Shown here piece after piece: positions 9,163-17,708 of a DNA stretch of 64,000 nt. A program made the translations under genes and the position numbers. The stretch is taken from positions 33,397-97,396 of the forward strand of contig NZ_FOBC01000005.1 in assembly GCF_900109725.1 (NCBI RefSeq), given 5' to 3'. Below the pieces are notes generated by a model. The model ran no database searches, was not told where the DNA came from, and saw nothing but the letters and a program-made list of their open reading frames with translations. The DNA is from Halomonas daqiaonensis. GTDB taxonomy: Bacteria; Pseudomonadota; Gammaproteobacteria; Pseudomonadales; Halomonadaceae. How positions within the stretch are numbered: the stretch's first letter is position 1; each line of letters begins with the position of its first letter.

Positions 9163-9864
9163 ATGAGCGCCTTTTTTGTCACCGGTACCGACACTGACGC
9201 CGGCAAGACCTTGGTCACCAGCGGCCTGCTGGCCCGCGCCCGCCGCAACGGCCTCACCACCCTGGGCCTCAAGCCCTTGGCCTCCGGCTGCGAGGCCACA
9301 GCCGAGGGCCTGCGCAACGCCGATGCTCTGGCCCTGCAAGGCCAAAGCCACCCCGCAGCGGACTACGACACGATCAATCCCTTCACCTTCGCCCCGGCTA
9401 TTGCCCCGCACCTGGCCGCCCGCCGGGCCGGCATGATTCTGGCCCTCGACGACTTGGTCGAACGGACTCGGCCCCTGCTCGAGTCGGGGCGAGACCTGAC
9501 CCTGGTCGAGGGCGCAGGCGGCTGGCGGGTGCCCCTGAACGAACACGAAGACCTCTCGGACCTGGCCGTCAGACTCGGGCTACCGGTGCTGCTGGTGGTG
9601 GGCCTGCGCCTGGGCTGCATCAGCCATGCCCGGCTCACCGCCGAGGCGATCCAGGCAGACGGCCTTCGGCTGGCCGGCTGGGCCGGCAGCCTGGTAGACC
9701 CTGAATTCGCCAGCGACGCGGCCCTCTACCGCGACAACCTGGCCACCCTCGAGGCCACGCTACCCGCGCCCTGTCTGGGCGTTATCCAGCGGCTAGCGGC
9801 CGGCGAGGCAAGTGCCATGGCCGCGGCCGCCGCCAACTATCTGGAGCTGCCCGATGGCGATTGA
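9163..9864 (+). CDS. bioD: Dethiobiotin synthetase
   Basis: A 233-residue P-loop ATPase that closes the ureido ring of dethiobiotin. The P-loop is GTDTDAGKT at residues 8-16, and VEGAGGWRVPL is the second family motif. Its stop codon lies inside the -35 box of the next promoter, which drives tRNA-Leu. Confidence 0.93.
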   Translation: MSAFFVTGTDTDAGKTLVTSGLLARARRNGLTTLGLKPLASGCEATAEGLRNADALALQGQSHPAADYDTINPFTFAPAIAPHLAARRAGMILALDDLVERTRPLLESGRDLTLVEGAGGWRVPLNEHEDLSDLAVRLGLPVLLVVGLRLGCISHARLTAEAIQADGLRLAGWAGSLVDPEFASDAALYRDNLATLEATLPAPCLGVIQRLAAGEASAMAAAAANYLELPDGD

Positions 9865-9888
9865 CTTGCGCGGGGGCGTACGTAGAAT
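9861..9888 (+). promoter_or_regulatory. Promoter for tRNA-Leu, overlapping the bioD stop
   Basis: TTGACT (9861-9866), 16 bases, TAGAAT (9883-9888). Five of six bases match in each box. Transcription would begin near 9895, about 14 bases before the mature tRNA 5' end. The bioD TGA is part of the -35 box. Confidence 0.65.
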
Positions 9889-9908
9889 GTTGTCGCCTGC
9901 CTACCCGT

Positions 9909-9993
9909 GCGGATGTGGTGGAATTGGTAGACACGCCAGGTTTAGGTCCTGGTGCCTTCGGGCTTGGGAGTTCGAGTCTCCCCATCCGCACCA
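9909..9993 (+). tRNA. tRNA-Leu, anticodon UAG
   Basis: An 85-base class II tRNA with encoded CCA. The acceptor stem pairs GCGGATG with CATCCGC. The anticodon loop TTTAGGT gives anticodon TAG for CUA and other CUN codons. The variable arm is long (GTGCCTTCGGGCTTG) and the T loop is TTCGAGT. It lies between bioD and bioA and closely resembles E. coli leuW. Confidence 0.97.
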
Positions 9994-10100
9994 TCATCTC
10001 TGTCCTCTCTCGCCGCGCGCTCCCGTCCGTCATCTCTCCGAGATGCGCGGCAACTTCGCGTGCCTGTCATGCCGCTTCCATGCTGCAACGGAGCCATCTG

Positions 10101-11381
10101 ATGCCCTACTCCCCCTCCCCCGTCTGGCACCCCTATGCCCACCTCAAGACCCAGCGGCCGGCACCCAAGGTCGTCAGCGGCGAGGGACCGCGATTCACTC
10201 TGGAGGGTGGCGAGACACTGCTCGATGCCACCTGTTCCTGGTGGTGCATGATCCACGGCTACGCCCACCCACGGCTGGTGGCGGCGATCCGCGAACAGGC
10301 CGGCGAGCTCTGCCACGTGATGCTCGGCGGCCTGACCCACGAGCCCGCCGACCGCCTGGCCCGGGAACTGGTGCGTGTCACACCCCGGGGACTCAACCAC
10401 GTCTTCTACTCCGACAGCGGCTCGGTGGGCATGGAGGTCGCCATGAAGATGGCCGTGCAATACCACCAGCTTCGCGGCAAACCGGGCAAACACCGCCTGC
10501 TCTCGCTGATGAAGGCCTACCACGGCGACACCGCCGGCTGCATGGCGGTCTGCGACCCCGAGGAGGGCATGCACTCGCTGTTTGCCGGCTACCTGCCCCG
10601 ACACCTCTTTGCACCGGCGCCCACGGCCCCCTTCGATGCCGAGCCTGAGACGGTAGCGGCGGACCTCACCGCCCTGCGCGAGGTGCTGGAGCGCCACCAC
10701 CACGAAATCGCCGCACTGCTGATGGAGCCGCTACTGCAGGCTGCCGGTGGACTCAACATGACCTCGCCGCACTACCTCAGGGGCGCCCGCGAACTGTGTG
10801 ACGAGTTCGACGTGCTGCTGGTATTCGACGAAGTGGCCACCGGCTTCGGCCGCACCGGGCGGATGTTTGCCGCCGACCATGCCGACGTCTCGCCCGACAT
10901 CATGGTGCTCTCCAAGGGACTCACCGGCGGCTATCTGGGACATGCGGCGACGCTGGCCAGCGACCGGATTCATGACGCCTTCATCGGAGACAGCCCCGAA
11001 CACGCCTTTATGCATGGTCCCACCTTCATGGGCAATCCGCTGGCCTGCCGAGTGGCCCTGGAGAGTCTGGCGGTGTTCGAGGAGGAGGACTACCTGGGCA
11101 AGATCACCAGGCTCAACCGGGTGCTGCGCGAGACGCTGCTCGCGGACACCGAGCTCGCCGCACATCCGGCAGTGGCCGACGTGCGGGTGCTGGGCGCCAC
11201 CGCTGTGATCGAGGCCCACGATGCCACAGACCTTGCCAGTGTGGGTGACTGGGCCCGCGAGCAGGGCGTCTGGCTGCGTCCCATCGGCCGCTGGCTCTAT
11301 ACCATGCCGGCGTATGTCACCGGGGAGACCGATATGCGCCGCATCGCCGACGTCATGAAGGGCTGGTTCCAGTGCGCCTGA
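10101..11381 (+). CDS. bioA: Adenosylmethionine--8-amino-7-oxononanoate transaminase
   Basis: A 426-residue class III aminotransferase that makes 7,8-diaminopelargonic acid with SAM as amino donor. WHPYAHLK at the start, SWWCMIHGY and the PLP-binding Lys272 in VLSKGLTGG identify it. GGAG lies 7 bases before the ATG at 10101; the frame is open upstream through the tRNA but that is not coding. No BirA-like box is visible in front, so it probably depends on read-through from bioB or on the tRNA promoter. Confidence 0.93.
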   Translation: MPYSPSPVWHPYAHLKTQRPAPKVVSGEGPRFTLEGGETLLDATCSWWCMIHGYAHPRLVAAIREQAGELCHVMLGGLTHEPADRLARELVRVTPRGLNHVFYSDSGSVGMEVAMKMAVQYHQLRGKPGKHRLLSLMKAYHGDTAGCMAVCDPEEGMHSLFAGYLPRHLFAPAPTAPFDAEPETVAADLTALREVLERHHHEIAALLMEPLLQAAGGLNMTSPHYLRGARELCDEFDVLLVFDEVATGFGRTGRMFAADHADVSPDIMVLSKGLTGGYLGHAATLASDRIHDAFIGDSPEHAFMHGPTFMGNPLACRVALESLAVFEEEDYLGKITRLNRVLRETLLADTELAAHPAVADVRVLGATAVIEAHDATDLASVGDWAREQGVWLRPIGRWLYTMPAYVTGETDMRRIADVMKGWFQCA

Positions 11382-11415
11382 GGCCTGACACAGCCACCTC
11401 GAGTCGGATAAGCGA

Positions 11416-13437
11416 TTACAGCAGCTTTCTAGGGAGGGACAGATCCCAGTTGCGAGAATAGACCCGTCGCTCGCCCTCATAGGCATCCAGGGTCGCATGA
11501 AGGTGGAAGGATTTGGCATCGGAGGTCAGCACGGTGCGAGTCACGGTGCGGACCGCCCAATCGCCCCGCGACAGAGAGCGCTCCCAGCGGGCCTCCCCGC
11601 TCAGGGAGTCGAAATCATCGTCCCGAGACTGATAGCGCTCCACGGCACACACGCCCACTTCCAGTCCGCTATCCTCCAGGCGCATCCGCCCGTTGTCGTT
11701 GACCACCTCCAGCGTCGAGGCATCCTCGGCCAGATCGCGGTGTACGTACCAGTTGTGATGGCCGGTCTCAAGCGTCGTGGCCTCGATGGACGGCGCCGCC
11801 TCCGGGTCCCCGAACGCGATATGTGCATCCTCGGCCCGGCGGGGACGCACAGGCAGTTCCAGGGCACTCTCGCGGTCGAAGAGCGACAGGCGCACATGCT
11901 CGGGAGAGGGCCAGGCCAGGGGCCAGTAGGAGGTCGAGAGTGACAGGCGCAACCGGTGCCCTCTGGGAAAGACCTGGGCGATGTCATTGAGCTGGACCTG
12001 CACGCGATAGCGCCGGCCGGGCTCCAGTGGCGAGGGGGCCTCGTGGCTGTCCCGGTGGGTGAGGTTGAGCAGTCCGTAAGTCACGCGAGTGGCCTTGTCA
12101 TCCGGCGCCACATCGGAGAGACGGACCGCCACCATGGCGACAGGACGGTCGGCGGCGAGCGACAGTGTGACCGTCGGTGCCCCCATGATCTCCAAGGTTT
12201 CCTCCAGCCGAGGAGTCTCGAAGATCAGGGCGCCACCATCCTCCTCGCGCTGGTCGTGGGCGAGGTCTGGCCCCGCCGCATAGGAACACCACTTGCCGGC
12301 AAAAAGCCCGCAGGTCAGCGGTGACTGCACGGTCAGGGTGCTCTCCTGGTCGGGAGGCACTCCGTCGAGGCACAGGCGCCCCGGCGCCAGCGGCAGTTGC
12401 CAAGGCTGGATGTTCGGCGAAGGCCAACTGGGCTCCATCACCCAGCGCCCGGGCCGACACCCATAACGCGTGGTCGGCGGCATGCTCTCCTGCATCCATT
12501 CGCGCAGCACCGGATCGGCTTCCACGTCGTGATCCTGCCCCTTGAGGTACTGTCCCCACCAGCGCAGGCACTCCTGCAGGAAGCCGATGGCCGGCCCAGG
12601 TTCCCCCAGATGGGGATACTTGTGGCTCCAGGGGCCGATCAATCCCTTGCAGCGTCCGGGCAGGTGCTCAACCAGCCTCTTGACTGAATTGGAATAGCCG
12701 TCCGCCCAACCGCTCACGGCCAGCACCGGCACCTCGACCCGGGAGAAGTTTTCGCAGATGGAACCGTGCTGCCAGTAGGCATCACGGTGCGGATGCGCGA
12801 GCCAGGTGGCAAGCCACAGACCGCTGCCCTCGAGCCGCTCACGCCACATTTCGCGCCAGCGATCCCCGACAATCGACGGGTCGGGGGGCAGCGAATTGTA
12901 GGCGAACATGGTCGAGGCCCAGGAGAGGTTGTCGCCCAGCAGGCACCCCCCCATGTAATGCACATCGTCGGCGTAACGGTCGTCGGTGGAACACACGCTA
13001 ACTACCGCCTTCAGTTCGGGAGGCCGCCGGGCCGCCAATTGCAGACCATTGAAGCCGCCCCAGGATATGCCGATCATGCCAACATTCCCGTCACACCAGG
13101 GCTGGTCGGCGAGCCAGCGCAGGATCACCTCGCCGTCGACCAGCTCCTCTTCCAGGTACTCGTCGGTCAGCACACCACCGGAGTCACCGCTTCCGCGAAT
13201 ATCGACGCGGATCGATGCATAACCGTGGCCGGCGAAATAATGGTGGTGCATGGCATCCCGCCGCGCGGAGCCGTCACGCAGCCGGTAGGGAATGTATTCG
13301 AGGATGGCCGGTACCGGAGCCTGCTCGGCACCCTCCGGCAGCCAAAGCCGGGCATTGAGCTCGATGCCATCGGCCATGGGTATCCACACAGGATCATGAC
13401 ATTCGACACGATGGGGGAAGTCGGTTACGACTCGCAT
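11416..13437 (-). CDS. CocE/NonD family serine hydrolase
   Basis: A 673-residue hydrolase of the cocaine esterase / X-Pro dipeptidyl-peptidase family. It starts with an alpha/beta hydrolase domain with nucleophile Ser125 in GISWGGF; Asp and His follow in AVSGWADGY and WSHKYPH. The C-terminal jelly-roll domain begins near residue 400 (VTLSLAADRPV onward). No signal peptide is seen, so it is cytoplasmic. AGGAGG lies before the ATG at 13437. It sits 80 bases downstream of an ATP-grasp gene on the same strand and probably shares its transcript. A hydrolase acting on an ester or amide made by that ligase is a guess from position only. Confidence 0.8.
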   Translation of the reverse strand: MRVVTDFPHRVECHDPVWIPMADGIELNARLWLPEGAEQAPVPAILEYIPYRLRDGSARRDAMHHHYFAGHGYASIRVDIRGSGDSGGVLTDEYLEEELVDGEVILRWLADQPWCDGNVGMIGISWGGFNGLQLAARRPPELKAVVSVCSTDDRYADDVHYMGGCLLGDNLSWASTMFAYNSLPPDPSIVGDRWREMWRERLEGSGLWLATWLAHPHRDAYWQHGSICENFSRVEVPVLAVSGWADGYSNSVKRLVEHLPGRCKGLIGPWSHKYPHLGEPGPAIGFLQECLRWWGQYLKGQDHDVEADPVLREWMQESMPPTTRYGCRPGRWVMEPSWPSPNIQPWQLPLAPGRLCLDGVPPDQESTLTVQSPLTCGLFAGKWCSYAAGPDLAHDQREEDGGALIFETPRLEETLEIMGAPTVTLSLAADRPVAMVAVRLSDVAPDDKATRVTYGLLNLTHRDSHEAPSPLEPGRRYRVQVQLNDIAQVFPRGHRLRLSLSTSYWPLAWPSPEHVRLSLFDRESALELPVRPRRAEDAHIAFGDPEAAPSIEATTLETGHHNWYVHRDLAEDASTLEVVNDNGRMRLEDSGLEVGVCAVERYQSRDDDFDSLSGEARWERSLSRGDWAVRTVTRTVLTSDAKSFHLHATLDAYEGERRVYSRNWDLSLPRKLL

Positions 13438-13517
13438 GACGTTCTCCTCCTTGATGCCTGTTTCTCGACGCCCGCGAACCGGACGCCTCCTTTTAAGATG
13501 CCTCCGTGATTCAGCTG

Positions 13518-14822
13518 TCACCCAATCTTTGCGGGAAGCGGGTCGATGTCGAACGGCAGCATCTGGCGACACGCCTCGATCCGCTCGTCCAATTCCTCGT
13601 GACTCTCCGCCCCGATGAACAGGACACCGAGCTCACTGGAGAAAGAGTCCTGATGCTGCAGCTCCGAGAGCTGCATTCCCTCGTGTACATTAAGCTCCAC
13701 CAGAGTGCCCGGAAAGGACTCCTCGACCCGCCGAATTTCCTCAGGCGTTGGCACCCGGCGGACCAGACCGTCCTCCTCGAAGACCCGCAGCATCTGCTTG
13801 GCCGCAACGGCATAGCGACCTTCACGGTGCGGCATCCGCGGCTCAATGCCCAGTGCCACGTCCACCATGACCTGGTAGTGCGGGGCCCCGTCGACCAGTT
13901 GGAAGATCGCCGCATGGGATCGGGACACTCTGGCGTTGATCTCGAGCAGCCAGATCCGGTCGGTTTGCTCGTCATGGTAGTACTCGATATTGAACGGTGC
14001 ATTGTCGTAGCCGAGCCCGATCATCACACGCCGGCTGGCGTCCAGCAGCCGCTGCTGGAGCTCCTCGGGCAGTGTGGATGGATAGGTGTAACGCAGCAGG
14101 ACGGAGCGATGCGTGGTATCCCGCTGGCTGTCGATGATTCCCACCAGATGTACCTCGCCCGCCTGGACATACCCCTCCACGGTGCACTGGCGACCGGCCG
14201 AGATGATCGCCTCGGCCACGCAGTAGTGGCCGGTGATGCCCGCCAACTCGTCGGGCGGATCAACATGGGCCATGACTTCATCCATAGGCTCGCCGAAACG
14301 GCCGATACCCTGGCGGATGATCGGCAGCACTTCCTCGAGTTGCTCCGGACGCTCGATGAGGAACCCTAGTTGGGAGGAGTGTGCCTTCACCGGCTTGATC
14401 CAGAACGGATAGTCGATCTCGATCCGATCGATGACCTGATTGTCGAAGGGGTTAACGGCCTGGAAGGCAGGCACGCACTCCGGCACCCAGCGTGACTGTT
14501 CCAGCCGACTCCAGTACTTGTGCTCGCACTTGAGCACGGCCTCCAGGGTCGGGCCTGGCAACCCCCGTACCTGACGCACGACCGGCAGCAGTCCCGATGT
14601 GGGGAAGTCCCAGTAGCCGACGATTGCGTCCACCCTACCCGGAAACTGCTCCAGTTCCGCCAAGGCATCCGCCGCCAACTGGTCGAAGGGATACTTGGCA
14701 GCATTCACCACCGTCTCGAGCGACAACAGCTCATGGATGGCGTAATCCTCGACATGGCTAAGAAGTGGCCACATCCGCTCGCTGAACTCATCCTGACCGA
14801 TAACGAACACGTTCCAGCTCAT
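13518..14822 (-). CDS. ATP-grasp domain protein (predicted carboxylate-amine ligase)
   Basis: A 434-residue protein with an ATP-grasp fold. WIKPVKAHSS near residue 141 fits the ATP-binding Lys strand, and LLEINARVSRSH carries the metal-binding Glu294 and Asn296. Such enzymes activate a carboxylate as acyl phosphate and join it to an amine or thiol. The N-terminal 100 residues look like a PreATP-grasp domain. I cannot name the substrate. It heads a two-gene minus-strand unit with the CocE-type hydrolase and is divergent from the predicted outer-membrane protein gene. A second, only distantly similar ATP-grasp gene lies at 19788. Confidence 0.78.
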   Translation of the reverse strand: MSWNVFVIGQDEFSERMWPLLSHVEDYAIHELLSLETVVNAAKYPFDQLAADALAELEQFPGRVDAIVGYWDFPTSGLLPVVRQVRGLPGPTLEAVLKCEHKYWSRLEQSRWVPECVPAFQAVNPFDNQVIDRIEIDYPFWIKPVKAHSSQLGFLIERPEQLEEVLPIIRQGIGRFGEPMDEVMAHVDPPDELAGITGHYCVAEAIISAGRQCTVEGYVQAGEVHLVGIIDSQRDTTHRSVLLRYTYPSTLPEELQQRLLDASRRVMIGLGYDNAPFNIEYYHDEQTDRIWLLEINARVSRSHAAIFQLVDGAPHYQVMVDVALGIEPRMPHREGRYAVAAKQMLRVFEEDGLVRRVPTPEEIRRVEESFPGTLVELNVHEGMQLSELQHQDSFSSELGVLFIGAESHEELDERIEACRQMLPFDIDPLPAKIG

Positions 14823-15040
14823 ATACTACCCTCCAGCCTCTGTTACCCGGCCGCAGACGGCGGAATGCCGGGTCGTTGCAGGTTTCCATCTCCTTCCAGC
14901 ATGGCTGTTATCGGCCAACCCTGCCCTGACCGTTATCAATATGATTGGTGGATACACCAGTAGGCGAATGGCATGACAGGCATGGTGACAACGCAGGTGA
15001 AGCCGGTAGACTTCCCCGAAACAGGGCGAGGGAAACAGAT

Positions 15041-16036
15041 ATGATGGGATTGCGCACACTGGTGGCCATATCGCTGGTCACCCTCGGCTTCACCGCCCAT
15101 GCTGACACTCCGCATATCGAGGACGACAGCGACCTGCCGGAATGGACCGGGCAGCGAATTGGACCCTTCCATGCCGGCCTCTCGCGTTGGGTGGAGAGTA
15201 CCTCCCGCCGCATCGACGGTTTCTTCGGTACCACCGATGCGCTGACCGTGGACACCGACTCCTACCTGCGCATCAGTCAGGAATTCGACTGGAGGGAGGC
15301 CGAGGACTTCGATCAGGACCTGAGCGTCCGCTTCCGTCTCGACCTGCCCACTACCGAGGAGCGCCTGCGACTGATCATCGAGGGCGAGCCGGACGAGACT
15401 CGCGGCACCCTCGGCGAGCAGGAGTCGTCGCTCACCGACAACCGCGTCAACAACATAGAGGACGTGCTGGTGGGATTACGCCGCCTGGGCGAGGGCGACA
15501 GGACCAAGGAGTGGGACACCGAGTTGGGGGCGGGGGTAAAGGTACGCCTGCCGCTCGATCCTTACGCCCGCATCACCACTCAGCGTCTCTGGTCGCTGAA
15601 CGACAGCCCCTGGCTGTTGCACAGCGACAACCGTTTTTCCTGGTTCAACGAGGACGGCTACTCGGCACGCACTCGCTGGGACCTGGGTCGCGCCGTGGAC
15701 AAGAAACGTCACCTGCGCTTTCTCACCAACGCCCAGTGGCGCGAGACGGAAGATACCCTGGAGTTCAGCCAGGCCGCCGAACTCAACCAGCGCATCAACA
15801 ACCGCAGTGTGTTGCGCTACTCCGCCGTGGTGCTCGGTGAAAGCCTCTCCCATACCACCATCGAAGACAGCTACCTGCAGCTGCGTTTCCGCCGCGATAT
15901 CCACAAGGGGTTCACCTTCCTGGACGTCGCGCCGGCCTTGCACTTCCCCCGCGAGGCTGACCGCGACCCGCGCTGGGCGCTCACCCTGCGCCTGGAGATG
16001 TATTTCCGCCGCCATATCGACCGCGTCAGCCTGTAG
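15041..16036 (+). CDS. Predicted outer-membrane beta-barrel protein, unknown function
   Basis: A 331-residue protein with a signal peptide (cleavage likely at AHA/DTP near residue 21). The mature chain has many alternating amphipathic strands rich in Arg, Asp, Trp and Tyr (for example LSVRFRLDL, TRWDLGRAV) and ends in basic and aromatic strands, as in outer-membrane barrels. GAGGG lies about 9 bases before the ATG at 15041. I do not recognise a named family. The winged-helix gene follows after 16 bases and the hydrolase after that, so three genes form an operon. Confidence 0.65.
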   Translation: MMGLRTLVAISLVTLGFTAHADTPHIEDDSDLPEWTGQRIGPFHAGLSRWVESTSRRIDGFFGTTDALTVDTDSYLRISQEFDWREAEDFDQDLSVRFRLDLPTTEERLRLIIEGEPDETRGTLGEQESSLTDNRVNNIEDVLVGLRRLGEGDRTKEWDTELGAGVKVRLPLDPYARITTQRLWSLNDSPWLLHSDNRFSWFNEDGYSARTRWDLGRAVDKKRHLRFLTNAQWRETEDTLEFSQAAELNQRINNRSVLRYSAVVLGESLSHTTIEDSYLQLRFRRDIHKGFTFLDVAPALHFPREADRDPRWALTLRLEMYFRRHIDRVSL

Positions 16037-16052
16037 CGCGTGGGAGCCTGGC

Positions 16053-16358
16053 ATGACCCTGAGCAAGACTCGAACCAGCTTCTACCGCCGCCTCTATGTG
16101 GCCCACCTGGTGGCCACCGGCACCGCCAGCGTGCCGGCCATCACCGCGGCCACCGATATGCCCCGGCGAACCGCCCAGGACACGCTGGGGGCGCTGGGCG
16201 AGCTGGACATCCTCTGCGAGTTCAAGCACACGACAGGCGAGCGCCATAACATCGGCACCTATGTGATCCGGGACTGGGGCCCGATCGACCCGAGCTGGGT
16301 GGCGGCGCACGCCGAGCGACTGCGTGCCACCCTGGGCTATCCGCCCCGATCGAGATGA
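16053..16358 (+). CDS. Small winged-helix protein (HTH_43-like)
   Basis: A 101-residue protein that resembles the HTH_43 winged-helix family: it begins with KTRTSFYRRLYVAHLV, has a helix-turn-helix around MPRRTAQDTLGALGEL, and ends with IRDWGPIDPSW. Such proteins may bind DNA, but their targets are not known to me. GGGAG lies 6 bases before the start. Its stop overlaps the next gene's start as ATGA, so the two are coupled. Confidence 0.7.
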   Translation: MTLSKTRTSFYRRLYVAHLVATGTASVPAITAATDMPRRTAQDTLGALGELDILCEFKHTTGERHNIGTYVIRDWGPIDPSWVAAHAERLRATLGYPPRSR

Positions 16359-17416
16359 GTGCATTGAGGACCTGGATCGGAGGGAAGGTAGCCATCACCT
16401 GGTGGCTTGCCATGGTGTTCGCGACGCTGGGCGTGCTGCTGCTGGCCGGCTGCGGCGAAAGGGCCATCCGCCAGTCGCCGGGGCCCGGCGCCGAAGAGGC
16501 CCGGCTGGCGGAGGGTCTGGTAATCGCCGAGGATGGCTACCGGCTGCCGCTTCACCACTGGCCGGCCGAGGGAGACCCACAGGCGATCGTGCTGGGAATC
16601 CACGGTTTCAACGAATACGGCGGCACCTTCCAGCTCCTGGCCGAGGCCCTGGCGCCCCACGGCATCACCCTCTATGCCCATGACCAGCGCGGCTTCGGCA
16701 GTACCGCCCAGCGAGGCATCTGGCCCGGTCACGAGCGACTGGCCAACGACGTCTCGATGCTCGCCGAACTGCTGAGCGAGCGGCATCCCGAGACCCCGTT
16801 ATACCTGGCTGGCCACAGCATGGGCGGTGCCGTGGCGATCCTCGCCCTGAGCGGAGACAACCCGCCCCCGGTGGCCGGTAGCGTGCTGATCTCGCCTGCG
16901 GTGTGGGGCTTCGAGGCCATGCCCTGGTACCAGCGGCTGAGCCTGTGGCTCGGTGTGCGACTCTTCCCAGGGCTGAGCTTCTCCTCCCGCACAGTGCAGA
17001 ACCTCGGCATCGAGCCTACCGATGACCCCGAGATCAAGCGCCGGCTGGCCGAGGACCCGCTGATTCTGCACCGTGCGCGAGTCGATACCCTGCACGGGGT
17101 GAGTCTTGCCATGGACGCCAGCCTGGAAGCCGCCCGCCGACTGCCCGCTCCCTCGCTGATCCTGTATGGCACCGAGGACCATATCATTCCACAGGAGGCC
17201 ATCTGCGCCTTGCTCGATCGTCTACCCGAGGATGAAGCCATTCGTCTGGTGATCTACCCGCAGGGCTACCACATGCTTACCCGCTACACGCAGCGTGAAC
17301 GTACCGAGGCGGACATCGCTACCTGGCTGGCCGACCCCACCGCCCTCCTGCCCTCCGGCCACGAGCAGGATCGCAGGGAAGCACGCCGGGCCCTCTGTGA
17401 CCATTTCTCCGGATGA
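16355..17416 (+). CDS. Alpha/beta hydrolase lipoprotein (monoacylglycerol lipase-like)
   Basis: A 353-residue hydrolase with a lipoprotein signal: a hydrophobic stretch ends in LLAGC with Cys33 as the lipidated residue, so it is membrane-anchored outside the cytoplasm. The serine aminopeptidase/monoacylglycerol lipase fold follows: oxyanion region GIHGFNEYGG, nucleophile Ser155 in GHSMGG, Asp in YGTEDHII, and His in YPQGYHML. It probably acts on lipid esters in the envelope. It is the last gene of the operon with the barrel protein and winged-helix gene. Confidence 0.78.
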   Translation: MSALRTWIGGKVAITWWLAMVFATLGVLLLAGCGERAIRQSPGPGAEEARLAEGLVIAEDGYRLPLHHWPAEGDPQAIVLGIHGFNEYGGTFQLLAEALAPHGITLYAHDQRGFGSTAQRGIWPGHERLANDVSMLAELLSERHPETPLYLAGHSMGGAVAILALSGDNPPPVAGSVLISPAVWGFEAMPWYQRLSLWLGVRLFPGLSFSSRTVQNLGIEPTDDPEIKRRLAEDPLILHRARVDTLHGVSLAMDASLEAARRLPAPSLILYGTEDHIIPQEAICALLDRLPEDEAIRLVIYPQGYHMLTRYTQRERTEADIATWLADPTALLPSGHEQDRREARRALCDHFSG

Positions 17417-17708
17417 TATTCAGGGCATGCGGTTCTCCATGGATCCGACTCCGCGCCGTATCCACACCAAGTATCAGGACGCCATGACCAGATCGGGGTA
17501 ATGGTTGCTACCCACCCGGGCCAGCCGGCTATTGCCGACTTCCTGGTGGACGCAAGGCAAGCAAATTTTCCTTTTAGAAATCATGGCGTAACGAAATATA
17601 GCTGCCAGAATTCTCCGCTACAACATCTGCTGACGCGACAGAATATCCCGGCCGCGGCCTGTCCAAATGTGATTGACATGTCACGAGCTAGGACGGAGTG
17701 TAGTATCA
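17417..17708 (+). other. AT-richer intergenic region before the 663-residue gene
   Basis: Nearly 300 bases without a convincing gene and with lower GC than its flanks (around 17565-17610). TGACATGTCA at 17673-17682 is a 10-bp palindrome 26 bases before the next start. GGAG lies about 11 bases before the ATG. I cannot fix a promoter. Confidence 0.4.

Noticed and set aside
9861..10100. An N-terminal extension of bioA through the tRNA
   Set aside because: The frame is open by chance; the tRNA is complete and GGAG marks the start at 10101.
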